Shown here piece by piece: positions 36,276 through 45,442 of a DNA stretch of 64,000 nt. Origin of the DNA: CBDCMJ01 sp965218875 (GTDB lineage Bacteria > Chloroflexota > Dehalococcoidia > Lucifugimonadales > UBA3495); the NCBI GenBank assembly GCA_965218875.1, contig OZ244707.1, forward strand, positions 558,001 to 622,000. Reading direction: 5' to 3'. The notes under the pieces were generated by a model. That model made no database searches. It saw only the letters and a list, made by a program, of their open reading frames with translations, and was not told the origin of the DNA. The position numbers and the translations under genes were made by a program. Positions within the stretch are counted from its first letter, which is position 1; every line of letters starts with the position of its first letter.

Positions 36276-38018
36276 TCATCGTCGCAAGGTCCGCTCTAAT
36301 CCGAACAGGCCGAATAGCTCGTCGCTGTTCAGGCTAGTGGACAAGTCCATCGACACGTCGTCAATCAGTTCGTCGAACAACGCCTGTTTACGTTCCAAGA
36401 TTTCATCGATTCTTTCTTCGATGGTCCCAACGCAAGAGTAATTGATTACGTTTACTTTAACGGTCTGACCAAGTCTGTGGCTCCGGTCGTCCGCCTGATG
36501 TTCCACCGCGGGATTCCACCATCGGTCCAGATGGAATACATAGGAAGCCGCTTGCAAATTTAGGCCAACACCGCCGGCGCGTAGAGAAAGCACCAGGGCT
36601 TTATATTGTTCGTCACTCTTGAAACGGTCAATCACGGAGGTCCGTTCGATTGGGGTGAGGTCTCCCGTGATGGTCAATGGATTGAATTCTGCCAGGTATC
36701 GCGCTGCTGCGGCCACGCCTGCGGTGTCATTGATGTACTGAGAGAATATCAGTGCTCGGTGACCCCGGGCCGAAAGGAAACCTAGCCTCTCCCAGATGTC
36801 TGCCAACTTGCTGGATTGGCCAGACTCGGGGTCCGCGTTGCAGATTTGCTTCAACCGGGAAATCAAGTCGAGCACGTTCCGGACGGTGACTTCGGCTCCA
36901 AGCGACTTGAGGTATACGATGCCATCCTGCTCGGCCTTGTCATAGCTAGCTTTCTGCCGGACGCCCAAGTCTATAGGGACTTTGGTCACCTGTTTAGGAG
37001 GCAGATCATCCAGGACATCGCTCTTCTTGCGCCGGAGCTGTAGCTGCTGGTGCCGTTCCAGCAACTCACGGCCCGGGTGATAGCGTCCTGACGAAGTGAA
37101 TGTATCCTCGTCGTGGTCAATGAACTCCACGATCGAGGCCAGCTCCTCCTCACTATTCTCGATGGGGGTACCCGTCAACGCCCAGGAACGCCGCCTTCGT
37201 AGTCCCTTAACCGCCATGCTGGTGGGATTACGGTTCTTGATGCGTTGGGCTTCGTCGGCAACGACTACGTCCCAAGTCTTTCTGCGGGCGGGGGCGTGGC
37301 CGCCACCCTCGAAGTCTGAACGCAGGGTGTCATAGCTTATTAGGGTAAGTTGAACCTGCGCTTCCCATTGCCAAGCGCGATCTGATGCTCCACCCCGTAT
37401 GATGATAGCGCCAAGCTCCGGAGCCCACTTGGCTAGCTCTTGCCGCCACTGGATCAAGAGGGTCGCCGGCGCCACTATCAATGCTGATCGGATGGCGCCA
37501 CGCGCAAATAGAATACGAAGAGCCGCGATAACCTGTATGGTCTTGCCCAGGCCCATATCGTCTGCCAACAAAAGCCGGTCGTTGTTGATGAGTGTGCTCA
37601 CACCTTCTTGTTGAAATCCCATCAAGTCCCCGGCCCAATCTAAAACGACATCATGGTCAGCCGACGGAGACTCTGGCGGAGCAGCCAACACCTTGCGCAG
37701 TCGTTCAGCTAGCGAACGAGTGGGCCCGCTAGGCCTGAGGCTAGGGATGGAGGGCGACTCTGACAGAGGATTATCGTCCCGGGATCCGGAAGTCTCGGGA
37801 GGCTGGACTAGGCGGGGGGAGACGTCTACCACTGTCGCCGGCTCAGCCAGCATGGGAGCGGGAATGGTAAGAAAGCCCACGAGAGCTGGCACGGGCAGAG
37901 TATCGCGGCTGACTACGTAGGGATCAGAGGCTTCCGAAATGCCCCGAAACCCAGTCCGCGCCGGAAACATTCGCGCAATAAGGAGGCGCCACCACCGCCG
38001 CTCTATTTGCTGTCCCAC
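36276..38018 (-). CDS. SNF2-family helicase of a BrxD-like ATPase module
   Basis: A 580-residue SF2 translocase. After a Ser/Pro-rich N-terminal region (about 1-115) come Walker A DDMGLGKT near 150, DEAQRIKN (motif II), TGTPIEN (motif III), then the C-terminal lobe with LIFSQY, LRAGGVGLNLQAASYV and the DRSHRLGQ arginine motif. These are SNF2/RapA-type motors that move on duplex DNA. It is the last gene of a five-gene minus-strand run, five bases after the 182-residue gene. Base composition is visibly less GC-rich than in the flanking housekeeping genes, suggesting acquisition by transfer. Confidence 0.88.
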   Translation of the reverse strand: MGQQIERRWWRLLIARMFPARTGFRGISEASDPYVVSRDTLPVPALVGFLTIPAPMLAEPATVVDVSPRLVQPPETSGSRDDNPLSESPSIPSLRPSGPTRSLAERLRKVLAAPPESPSADHDVVLDWAGDLMGFQQEGVSTLINNDRLLLADDMGLGKTIQVIAALRILFARGAIRSALIVAPATLLIQWRQELAKWAPELGAIIIRGGASDRAWQWEAQVQLTLISYDTLRSDFEGGGHAPARRKTWDVVVADEAQRIKNRNPTSMAVKGLRRRRSWALTGTPIENSEEELASIVEFIDHDEDTFTSSGRYHPGRELLERHQQLQLRRKKSDVLDDLPPKQVTKVPIDLGVRQKASYDKAEQDGIVYLKSLGAEVTVRNVLDLISRLKQICNADPESGQSSKLADIWERLGFLSARGHRALIFSQYINDTAGVAAAARYLAEFNPLTITGDLTPIERTSVIDRFKSDEQYKALVLSLRAGGVGLNLQAASYVFHLDRWWNPAVEHQADDRSHRLGQTVKVNVINYSCVGTIEERIDEILERKQALFDELIDDVSMDLSTSLNSDELFGLFGLERTLRR

Positions 38019-38023
38019 CTGAA

Positions 38024-38572
38024 TTACCCGTCCCCGTATGCCTCAATCAATCCTAAAGCGGCCCTTTCAAACAGCTCTGGAAGCGCTTGTTTGCCAATAA
38101 GAGCGTCCACTACTCGAAAGGGTTCTGAATCTCGAGGCGGTTCTTCCGTAACCCAAGTGATTACCGCGGGTTGGGTCGTTGACATGGCTTCGGACCCGAT
38201 TCCGCCTTCTTGTGACAAGTCTATGGAATTGATAAACAAGCAGACAGGCGTTTGAGACTGGATGTCTTCGACGAATACTTGTAGGGGGATTTCTTCGGCC
38301 AGTCCCAAAACCACAACTGGGTTCAGTTTGGTGGCCTCGAACAGGGCTTTCACCAACGATGATATCGCCTGCCGCCGGGTATCCCCCGCCCGCCACAGGA
38401 CAGAATCGTGGACGTCTACTCGGGTGAAACTAAACTCAAGAGGGTCCCCATTGCCAGAGGTTAGGAAGAGGGCGCCCCGAATTCCCGCCGTGTCTTCCTC
38501 TTCGACGAACCGCACATAACCCACGACGACGAGATCATCCTCATCTTGTATTTCAACGAATGGGACAGGCAA
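38024..38572 (-). CDS. Unknown protein in the BrxD-like/SNF2 module
   Basis: A 182-residue acidic protein, not recognised. It starts PVPFVEIQDEDDLVVVGYV and has alternating hydrophobic strands (VVVLGLAEEIPLQVFVED, VCLFINSIDL), suggesting an alpha/beta fold. There is no signal peptide or membrane helix, and no catalytic motif that I can name. It lies 35 bases after the BrxD-like gene and five bases before the helicase gene, so it is surely co-transcribed with them. It could be an adaptor between ATPase and helicase; that is a guess from position. Confidence 0.6.
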   Translation of the reverse strand: MPVPFVEIQDEDDLVVVGYVRFVEEEDTAGIRGALFLTSGNGDPLEFSFTRVDVHDSVLWRAGDTRRQAISSLVKALFEATKLNPVVVLGLAEEIPLQVFVEDIQSQTPVCLFINSIDLSQEGGIGSEAMSTTQPAVITWVTEEPPRDSEPFRVVDALIGKQALPELFERAALGLIEAYGDG

Positions 38573-38607
38573 AATGGAGACCGTCAGATGCGCAGATCAC
38601 CTAAAGC

Positions 38608-39873
38608 CTACTCCCGTTCTTCGTCAACCTTGGGACCCTCATCAAGTTCCGGGATTTCGCCGTAGTCGTACTGGAACTCCGTGTCAACCGTTTCCGGACT
38701 GGCGCCAGGAAAGAGACGCTGCAGGTCCCACTCGTTGATCGCAGCTCTGATCTTGTATCGCATCCGAGCCTGGTAGCCCCCTCCTCGGGCTGTCACACCT
38801 GCCGGCGGCGCATCCCAATCATAAGCGGCGGAGTAGACTCGGCGTAGTTGTTCAATGGTGCCGTTCACTCCTTCGTCGGTCAGCGGTTCCAGGAGAGTGG
38901 CATCTCGTTCCAGGGAACGCATCCCCGCTTCGGCCCGCGCGGCTACAGCGTCGTCGGAGCGGGCACGGAGGCGGGGCCCCACGTAGTCATGATCGTTTTT
39001 TCCGCTTGGTTCTAAGATTCTCCCGACGTAGTCTGCGGTCACCGTACCGACCACTACCAGGCCCGGATATTGTTCGTCAGTCAACTTACCTAGCCAACGG
39101 GCTAGCTCGGCGTAGGAGCGAGCACGTTGCAATAGGCTGTACGAACCAACCAGTTCGATCTCGTCCAGCAACACGACCCAGCCCGGATAGCCCGCTCCCT
39201 TAATAAGCTCACTGGCGAATTTCAGTCCCGATGCGGCCAACTCGCCAGCCTTGGGAGCCTTGAAGTTGAAATTTTGCAGTTGACTCACCTGCCTCAGCCC
39301 GTCCTTTATCTCCGAGACCTTGATCCGGTCTCCAGACCAGAAAGCCCTGATTTTGCTGTGCAACTCCGGGTCGTCTGACCTTTCGTGAACCACCAGGGAG
39401 GCCGGAAACATGCGGCTAAGTCCGTTATTCTCGAAGTCAGCCCATCGGAAGAAACGCTCGTATTCATCGGACCTAGGATCGAGTCTGTTCCCAAGCTCCT
39501 CCATCAATTGCCCAGTCTGGTTGGGAATTCGTCCATTGTCCACCGCGGACTTGAAGACCCTATCCAACCGGTACAGCGGCGTTTCTTTGCTGATTACAAT
39601 CCTGCTGCACACGAATCCCTGTGACACCGCTTGGCTCTCCAGGTAGGATAGCAGATGCGATTTCCCGGCGCCAAAGTCCCCTGAGATCAACATCCCCAGA
39701 GAATTGGACTGCAGCTGGTCTTGGGCGACAGCTGCGGTCAACAAGTCTCCGAATTGCTTTTCCGCTATGGGCTGGTTGCATCCCAACAGGCTCACGGCGC
39801 CTTTGTTGGGCACACCGTTTCGTAGCGCCTCCAACGCCCGGCGGGCGGTCTGTTGGTCTATGTCGCTAGTCAT
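38608..39873 (-). CDS. BrxD-like P-loop ATPase
   Basis: A 421-residue ATPase of the BREX ATP-binding BrxD/DUF2791 type. The N-terminal RRALEALRNGVPNKGAVSLLG is characteristic, Walker A GDFGAGKSH is at 65-73, and WVVLLDEIELVG supplies Walker B. The C-terminal tail is acidic. In BREX type 2 and related islands BrxD accompanies helicases; here it comes with an SNF2 motor but without BrxC, PglX or PglZ. Its start overlaps the preceding gene by eight bases (39866-39873). The role is probably nucleotide-driven assembly on DNA; nothing more specific can be shown. Confidence 0.82.
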   Translation of the reverse strand: MTSDIDQQTARRALEALRNGVPNKGAVSLLGCNQPIAEKQFGDLLTAAVAQDQLQSNSLGMLISGDFGAGKSHLLSYLESQAVSQGFVCSRIVISKETPLYRLDRVFKSAVDNGRIPNQTGQLMEELGNRLDPRSDEYERFFRWADFENNGLSRMFPASLVVHERSDDPELHSKIRAFWSGDRIKVSEIKDGLRQVSQLQNFNFKAPKAGELAASGLKFASELIKGAGYPGWVVLLDEIELVGSYSLLQRARSYAELARWLGKLTDEQYPGLVVVGTVTADYVGRILEPSGKNDHDYVGPRLRARSDDAVAARAEAGMRSLERDATLLEPLTDEGVNGTIEQLRRVYSAAYDWDAPPAGVTARGGGYQARMRYKIRAAINEWDLQRLFPGASPETVDTEFQYDYGEIPELDEGPKVDEERE

Positions 39874-40846
39874 ATCGCACCATGTCTTCGTCAGACAATC
39901 TGACTAGGGAAGCTATGGGGTTCACCATATTCTTGTCTCGGATATCGTCCATAACCCTTGTCTTGAGAGCGGGATAAATCTCGAATCCCCTGGCAGCTTG
40001 TGTTTCATCAAGAAAATCGTTGCTGGTCACTACGATCAGCAGAGCCCCGGTCAATTGGTCCGTGGTGTCGATAAACTCTCTCAGCAACTCATAGTGGTCT
40101 ACAGCCATTGCCTTGGTGTAGAATCGTAGGCCATCTTGCGGCTTACGGGCAATAGTAACCCGAGAATTGTCCAGCAAGATCACCGTTCCCGCATGTCCGG
40201 TGAATTGAAACCAAAAGAGGGCCGACTCAATAAAATGCCTGGCCGTCATTCGGTTTATCGACGTGTAGATGTAGAACTGCCTGACGTGGCCAACTCTACT
40301 CTGGACGCCGGTCAGCCAATAGATCAGGGGTTGGCCATGGTACTCGAGCTCTTTCGTGTTCTCGGTTAGACACAGCTGGGCCATGGCAACCCTGAAGTCT
40401 TTGGCCATTTGGTAGTTGCGGGCTATGTTGTTGTCAATCCGTGGCCTGAGTTCACGTAATACAGATTGGGCTGGAATCTTATTTACCATTCCGATTGATT
40501 CGAAGATATTAGCCGAAGCGTGAGGATCGATACTCTTTGTCTCGAGACTTGCTTCCGCGGCAAGCCGCAGGACCGCCCGCCGGGCGAGTTCACGCCAGTC
40601 CACTTGCTTAGCAATACCCCAAAATATGTCCTGAGGCATGTGCACGCGGTTATCTACCGCGTTAAGTTCCACGCTTATGTAACCCGAGTTGGCGCAATAT
40701 TCGGCGACACTTAGGCACACCCTTTGGCGCTCTCTTTCCGGGGTCACCACAAATTTTATCGATGCTCCACCCTGCCTTATGAACGACGCCAGATACTCCG
40801 AGTCGAGCAACTTCAGCCAGGAATTGAACGTAATAGTGTTTTCCAT
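39866..40846 (-). CDS. BREX-type ATP-binding-domain protein without Walker A
   Basis: A 326-residue protein beginning TFNSWLKLLDSEYLASFI, followed by RVHMPQDIFWGIAKQVDW, then a domain with RQFYIYTSINRMTARHF, AGTVILLDNSRVTIARKP and EFIDTTDQLTGALLIVV. I recognise this as the protein that regularly precedes BrxD-like ATPases, sharing their C-terminal ATP-binding-like region but showing no GxxxxGK loop. It may therefore be a catalytically dead ATPase partner. The start overlaps the stop of the first gene by one base (TAATG at 40846), and it overlaps brxD by eight bases, indicating a fixed stoichiometric unit. Confidence 0.72.
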   Translation of the reverse strand: MENTITFNSWLKLLDSEYLASFIRQGGASIKFVVTPERERQRVCLSVAEYCANSGYISVELNAVDNRVHMPQDIFWGIAKQVDWRELARRAVLRLAAEASLETKSIDPHASANIFESIGMVNKIPAQSVLRELRPRIDNNIARNYQMAKDFRVAMAQLCLTENTKELEYHGQPLIYWLTGVQSRVGHVRQFYIYTSINRMTARHFIESALFWFQFTGHAGTVILLDNSRVTIARKPQDGLRFYTKAMAVDHYELLREFIDTTDQLTGALLIVVTSNDFLDETQAARGFEIYPALKTRVMDDIRDKNMVNPIASLVRLSDEDMVRYD

Positions 40847-41637
40847 TATGTATTCTCGGAGAACTGAATACCGTAATACGTCACGACTTGCCCGTCAGGG
40901 GCAACGAAAGGAAAAGCGCCCCGGCCACTCCGCGCAGCGGTGGAGGCCGGAAAAGATACCCGAGCCCCAGTCTTAGTGAACAACTCCCCCTCAGATTCCA
41001 GAAAGTACAGGTCCCGAGCGAAGTCCGTCTTGTTGTATTCTTGACTGCTGCCCGGCAGAGAAGTGAACTGGTCGTAGATCTGGGAGAGAGGCACCACCGG
41101 GTCGCGGATCAAACGCGAGACGGACTGCTCTTTGGCAAACACCCTGTAGACCCTGTACAATGCCTCCAGGAAGACGCCTGACCTGAACCGGCGTGGCTGC
41201 TTCTGGTTCTTTGCCAAGGTCTCACTCAGGTAGGATGGACGCAAAGTTGATATCTGCTTCTTGTCAACTCTGACTCTTCGTGAGCCGGGCACAACGCGGA
41301 CTATAGACGGGTGCGAGATCAACACTCCGTCCCTTTCGTGAATGTTCAATCCATGTTTGGCTGCTACGTCCCGCAACTCGGCCCTGTAGTGTTCCCGGAG
41401 GTACTCCTCTTCTTGTTCGGCTTCAAATGGCCAAGTTTCTACCGCGTTGGCTACGCTCTGACGCACCGAGCCTACGGCGTCGTTTAACTGTGATGCAGCC
41501 CTCTTCATGGCGGAGATGTTCCCTTCCTTAGCTGCCTTCTCCATTTGTCTTGCAACTTTGGCCAAGTCGTTCACGGATTTGATCGTAGACGCGGCCGCCT
41601 TTTCTGTGTCGCCAAATGCCTGCTCAAAACTGGCCAT
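40846..41637 (-). CDS. Unknown protein, first gene of the BrxD-like/SNF2 module
   Basis: A 263-residue protein, not recognised. The first 90 residues are helical and heptad-like (KSVNDLAKVARQMEKAAKEG, then AVGSVRQSVANAVETWPFEAEQEEEYLREH), suggesting a coiled coil. The middle has VLISHPSIVRVVPGSRRVRVDKKQI, and the C-terminal third looks like a winged-helix domain (LSQIYDQFTSLPG, FARDLYFLESEGELFTKTG). A DNA-binding or scaffold role is plausible. A GGGAGG Shine-Dalgarno sequence and a TATAAT box lie upstream, making it the first gene of the operon. Confidence 0.6.
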   Translation of the reverse strand: MASFEQAFGDTEKAAASTIKSVNDLAKVARQMEKAAKEGNISAMKRAASQLNDAVGSVRQSVANAVETWPFEAEQEEEYLREHYRAELRDVAAKHGLNIHERDGVLISHPSIVRVVPGSRRVRVDKKQISTLRPSYLSETLAKNQKQPRRFRSGVFLEALYRVYRVFAKEQSVSRLIRDPVVPLSQIYDQFTSLPGSSQEYNKTDFARDLYFLESEGELFTKTGARVSFPASTAARSGRGAFPFVAPDGQVVTYYGIQFSENT

Positions 41638-41712
41638 GGCCTGCTGCCTCCCTTCTGCGTCTCATCTTGTTATTGTCCCTAGGAAACCAACCTATCGTAA
41701 ATACTAGACTAG

Positions 41713-41718
41713 ATTATA
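41713..41718 (-). promoter_or_regulatory. Putative -10 box of the BrxD-like module
   Basis: On the minus strand this reads TATAAT, about 75 bases before the first gene's ATG at 41637. A second, overlapping candidate (TAGTAT) lies slightly downstream. No convincing -35 was found at standard spacing. Confidence 0.4.
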
Positions 41719-41736
41719 CGCCAACCCAACACTCCC

Positions 41737-42615
41737 CTATCCCCTCCCGAACCAGTCGGGGTGGACGGCCTGGAGGCCCAGCTGCGGCCACGCGGCGGGG
41801 GCGCTGCACTTCTCCAGCCGTTCCTCCAGGGGCAGCGATTCGTCCCAGTGATAGGCGATGATGCGCCGGCCGTTCCAGTGGGCGGCGTCGTCGGAGGCAA
41901 TCCACACCACCGGCGGCTGCATCACCTCCGGCTGGATCAGGGCGTCGGCAGTGGCCCCCTCCGGCGGCAGCACCATGTTGGTGGCGGTGGCGCCGCCGGG
42001 GGTGAGGACGTTGGCGGTGACCCCGGTGCCCTCCAGGTCCTGGGCCATAATAGCGACCAGGGCCTCGTGGCCGGCCTTGGAGGGACCGTAGGGCGCGCCC
42101 CCCTTGCGCCACATGGTGTCCATGCTGGTGGTGACGCCAATGATGCGGCCCGACCCCTGCCTTACCATGTGGCCCGCCACGGCGTGGGACATCAGAAACG
42201 GCCCGCTGAGGTTCACGTCCACAACCCGCAGCCAGGCGGCGGGCTCGATGTCCCAGAAGTTGGTGTTGCTGCCCGATACGCCGCCGGTGGTAAACCCTCC
42301 CGTGCGAGGGTTGATGCCGGCGTTGTTGACCAGGATGTGGAGGCCCCCCATCTCGCTGATGGTGCGGGCCACCGCCTCGGCCACCGACTGCGGATCGGTC
42401 ACGTCGGCAACGACGGGCAGCACCGCTTCGTCGCCGCCCAGTTCCCGCATGTCGTTGGCCGTTTGGTCCAGCCAGTCCTCGTTGACGTCCAGCATGGCGA
42501 CGCGGGCGCCGGCGCGCACCAGGCCGGAGGTGATGGCGCGGCCCATGCCGATGGGGCTGGCAGCGCCGGTCACGATGGCGACTTTTCCCTGCAAGGTGTC
42601 TGACTGCGTGGTCAT
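41737..42615 (-). CDS. Short-chain dehydrogenase/reductase (SDR)
   Basis: A 292-residue NAD(P)-dependent oxidoreductase. The cofactor loop is VTGAASPIGMG, slightly unlike the classical TGxxxGIG. NNAGINPRTG and the catalytic YGPSKAG are present. A 3-oxoacyl-ACP-reductase-like fold is clear but the substrate is not. Its ATG at 42615 overlaps the ada stop by four bases (ATGA, 42612-42615), so the two are translated together although no functional link is obvious. Confidence 0.87.
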   Translation of the reverse strand: MTTQSDTLQGKVAIVTGAASPIGMGRAITSGLVRAGARVAMLDVNEDWLDQTANDMRELGGDEAVLPVVADVTDPQSVAEAVARTISEMGGLHILVNNAGINPRTGGFTTGGVSGSNTNFWDIEPAAWLRVVDVNLSGPFLMSHAVAGHMVRQGSGRIIGVTTSMDTMWRKGGAPYGPSKAGHEALVAIMAQDLEGTGVTANVLTPGGATATNMVLPPEGATADALIQPEVMQPPVVWIASDDAAHWNGRRIIAYHWDESLPLEERLEKCSAPAAWPQLGLQAVHPDWFGRG

Positions 42616-43784
42616 GGGTCTACCCTCTCTGACATTTCTTGGGAGACTTCTTGGGAGATTTCGGGAGGAACGTCCGGGGATACGTCAGCGCCAATTATAC
42701 TTTCGGCCTCCATGGCCAACAACGCTTTTTTGCGGTCCAGCCCCCAGCGGTAGCCCGCCAGGCCGCCGTCTTGGCGCACCGCGCGGTGGCAGGGGACGAT
42801 GAGGGCCACCGGGTTGGAGGCGCAGGCCCGGCCCACGGCGCGGCTGCCCTGGCCTTCCAGGCCCAATTCCACGGCCAACTGCCGGTAGCTGCGGGTCTCG
42901 CCGAAGGGGACCGACCGCAGCAACTGCCACACGCGGCGCTGGAAGGCCGTGGCCCGCACGTCCAACGGCAGGTCGAGGCCCGGCTGCTTCCCGTCCAGGT
43001 AGGCCAGCACCGCGCCAACCCATTGCTCGAGGGCCTCGCCCCCCTCCCGGTGGACGGCCGCCGGGAACTCGCCCTGTAAGTCTCGGACCAGCGCCGAAGG
43101 CTCGTCTCCCAGCTTCACCGCGCACACCCCTTGGACGGTGGCCGCCACCAGCAGGCAGCCCAGGGAAGACTCGGCCACCAGGTGGCTGATGGTCATGCCC
43201 GCCCCTCCTTTCTTGTACTTTCCCGGAGTCATGCCCAGGTGGTCCCCGGAGCCCTCGTACAGGCGGCTGGAAGAGCCGAACCCGGCGTCGAACGTCGCCT
43301 CGGACAGGCCGTTGCCCCGGCGGACCAAGGACTTGAACCGCTCCATCCGCTGGGCCTCGGCGTACTGCCTGGGCGTCAGGCCCAGCTCTTTCTTGAACGC
43401 CCGGAGCAGGCGCCAGGGGGTGACGAAAAACGCCTCGCTCAGCTGGGCCAACGACGGCAACCCCTCGGGGTGATGGTCCAGGTGGTCTTTGATGTGGCCG
43501 CAGACTTGCCACACCAACTGCGACGGCGCGCCCTGCGATGACGGGCGGTCCGGGAGGCAGCGCCGGCAAGCCCGGTAGCCCTCACTCTTGGCGTCCCGGG
43601 TGCTATCGAAGAAGCACACTTGTTTCCGGGCAGGCCGGCGGCTGGGGCAGGTGGGCCGGCAGTAAATTCCGGTGGAACGGACGGCGTAGACGAAGCGTCC
43701 GTCGTAGCGCCGGTCGCGGCGTTGCACCGCCCGCCAGAGGTCTTCAGGGCTGGCCGGGTGAGGGTCCTTTTGCAGCGTGGTCAT
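42612..43784 (-). CDS. ada: Ada: methylphosphotriester/O6-methylguanine-DNA methyltransferase and regulator
   Basis: A 390-residue protein with the three Ada parts. The N-terminal zinc domain has Cys42, 46, 73 and 76 (Cys42 accepts methyl from phosphotriesters). An AraC-type helix-turn-helix spans about 90-190 (ATFDAGFGSSSRLYEGSG). The C-terminal alkyltransferase has IVPCHRAV, with acceptor Cys332. It repairs alkylated DNA and likely activates its own operon when methylated. A 20-residue acidic tail after the methyltransferase domain is dispensable-looking. The downstream SDR is coupled by a four-base overlap. Confidence 0.95.
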   Translation of the reverse strand: MTTLQKDPHPASPEDLWRAVQRRDRRYDGRFVYAVRSTGIYCRPTCPSRRPARKQVCFFDSTRDAKSEGYRACRRCLPDRPSSQGAPSQLVWQVCGHIKDHLDHHPEGLPSLAQLSEAFFVTPWRLLRAFKKELGLTPRQYAEAQRMERFKSLVRRGNGLSEATFDAGFGSSSRLYEGSGDHLGMTPGKYKKGGAGMTISHLVAESSLGCLLVAATVQGVCAVKLGDEPSALVRDLQGEFPAAVHREGGEALEQWVGAVLAYLDGKQPGLDLPLDVRATAFQRRVWQLLRSVPFGETRSYRQLAVELGLEGQGSRAVGRACASNPVALIVPCHRAVRQDGGLAGYRWGLDRKKALLAMEAESIIGADVSPDVPPEISQEVSQEMSERVDP

Positions 43785-43936
43785 GGTTTCCTCCTGCTGG
43801 GCTTAGAAGTGGGTTGGCGGTATCCGCCGCGCCAAGCCGGCTGCCGCCATCCCCTTGCAGCAAGGCTAACCCAGCCCGCCGGACGCTTCTATCCGTTTCT
43901 TGGCGTCAAAGTGGCCCGTCGTCGGGGCAGAGGCGG

Positions 43937-44398
43937 TCACCCAGCCCGTCCGCTCGCTTCTTCGGCGCCGGGCAGCTCGGCGGCCAGGAGGCGGCGTGCA
44001 TACTCGCCAATCTCGTCGCGGACCCGCCGGAACGCCCCGATCAGGTCCGCCTCGCCGGTGTCCGGACGGTCCGGGTCTGGGAAGCTGCGGTGAAGGAGCC
44101 GCCTGGCGCTGGGGAAGACAGGGCAAGCCTCCCTCGCGGCGTCGCAAACGGTGAGGACCACGTCGAATTCCTCGCCGGCATAACGGCCGACGTGGTCGGA
44201 CGTATGGCCCGAAAGGTCAACGCCAACCTCGGCCATGACCCTGACCGCCAACGGGTGAACGCCCTTGGGGTCCGTGCCGGCGCTCTCCACCTGGACGCGG
44301 CTGCCCCCCAGGAGGCGCAACCAGCCCTGGGCCATCTGCGACCGCGCTCGGTTGCCGGTGCAGACCACCAGAACTCGAAGTGGACCAGGGTGACCCAC
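43937..44398 (-). CDS. arsC: Arsenate reductase, low-molecular-weight phosphatase family
   Basis: A 153-residue LMW-PTP-fold protein. The P-loop VVCTGNRARS has the nucleophile Cys13 and Arg19 in CX5R. LTVCDAAREACPVFP is the redox-cysteine segment of thioredoxin-coupled arsenate reductases (two further Cys), and FPDPDRP carries the general acid Asp. It reduces arsenate to arsenite in the cytosol. The gene stands alone: no ars repressor or efflux pump is adjacent. This fold is unrelated to the Sec-containing ArsC/Spx-like protein at 15978. Confidence 0.9.
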   Translation of the reverse strand: MGHPGPLRVLVVCTGNRARSQMAQGWLRLLGGSRVQVESAGTDPKGVHPLAVRVMAEVGVDLSGHTSDHVGRYAGEEFDVVLTVCDAAREACPVFPSARRLLHRSFPDPDRPDTGEADLIGAFRRVRDEIGEYARRLLAAELPGAEEASGRAG

Positions 44399-44444
44399 GG
44401 CTGCCCTCCGGGGACGCCTCTTTTCGGACCGGCGGAGGACGAAC

Positions 44445-45320
44445 CTACGCCTGTCTCACGTACTTGTCGATGGCGTCGGGCACGCCGGCCAGGTAGATGT
44501 CTCCCCGGGAGTCGATCCAACTGCCGTGGCCGGAGCCCCGGCACTCGAAGCGGGAGAGCACCCCGCCCGCGGGGTCCAGGACACTGATGCGCGCCGAGGC
44601 CCCGTCCACCTGCCCCTCGCTGACCACGAAGTTGCCTTCGGAGTCCCGGGAGATGTCCATGGGCCGCTTGATGTCGTTCCAGAAGCCGAGAAACTCCCCG
44701 TCCAGCGAGAACAGCTGGATGCGGTGGTTTTCGCGGTCGCACACGATGACCCGGTCGCCGTCGACGATGAGGCTGTGGGGCAGGTGGAAGTGGCTGGGTT
44801 CCGACTTGCCGGGCTCGCCCCAGGACTGGAGCAACTGGCCCTCCGCGGTAAACCGGTGCACCCGGGAGTTGCGGTAGCCGTCGGACACGTACAGCTCGCC
44901 CGAGGGCGACGGGACCAGCTCGCTGGGGTAGTTGAAGGGGCCGGCGGCCCGGGGGACCAGGTCTCCGGGGTTCTCGCAGCCGGTGTCCGAATGCCTGCCG
45001 TGGCGCCCCAGCATCTGGATGGGCTTGCCGTCCAGGGTATACATGATGCACACCGAGGTGTCCCGGTCGGTAACGTAGACCACGTCGTCCTCGATGTAGA
45101 AGCCGTGGGCGAAGACGAAGGAGCCGTTGCCCCAGGAGTCCTGCAGGTTGCCGTCGGGGTCGAAGACCAGCACCGGCGGCTCCTTGCGCTGGAAGGCGTA
45201 TACCCGGTCCTGGGAGTCGGTGGCGATGGCGCTGACCATGGCAAAGGACTCGCCTTCGGGCAGCTTGGCCCAGTCCTCTTCCACGGTGTAGGTGTACCTG
45301 CCGCTGCCTACTGTAGCCAT
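44445..45320 (-). CDS. NHL-repeat beta-propeller protein
   Basis: A 291-residue six-bladed beta-propeller with recurring blade motifs: ATDSQDRVYAFQRKEPPVLVFD, ELYVSDGYRNSRVHRF, DRVIVCDRENHRIQLF, and GNFVVSEGQVDG. Its layout recalls the peptidyl-alpha-hydroxyglycine amidating lyase-like proteins, but no signal peptide is visible and catalytic residues cannot be assigned. Such propellers are abundant in Chloroflexota. Function is unknown; ligand binding or lyase activity are both possible. It is not obviously in an operon. Confidence 0.8.
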   Translation of the reverse strand: MATVGSGRYTYTVEEDWAKLPEGESFAMVSAIATDSQDRVYAFQRKEPPVLVFDPDGNLQDSWGNGSFVFAHGFYIEDDVVYVTDRDTSVCIMYTLDGKPIQMLGRHGRHSDTGCENPGDLVPRAAGPFNYPSELVPSPSGELYVSDGYRNSRVHRFTAEGQLLQSWGEPGKSEPSHFHLPHSLIVDGDRVIVCDRENHRIQLFSLDGEFLGFWNDIKRPMDISRDSEGNFVVSEGQVDGASARISVLDPAGGVLSRFECRGSGHGSWIDSRGDIYLAGVPDAIDKYVRQA

Positions 45321-45442
45321 AGGTGGCCTCCTGATTTGTCCTCCTTCCTGCGGAAGAGAGACAGGTTATGGGCCCTGGTGGTGTCCTCCGGCTAGTCTAA
45401 AAGCTGGCCCGGTGGCAGTCAAATTGAGGGTATCGCCTGGAA

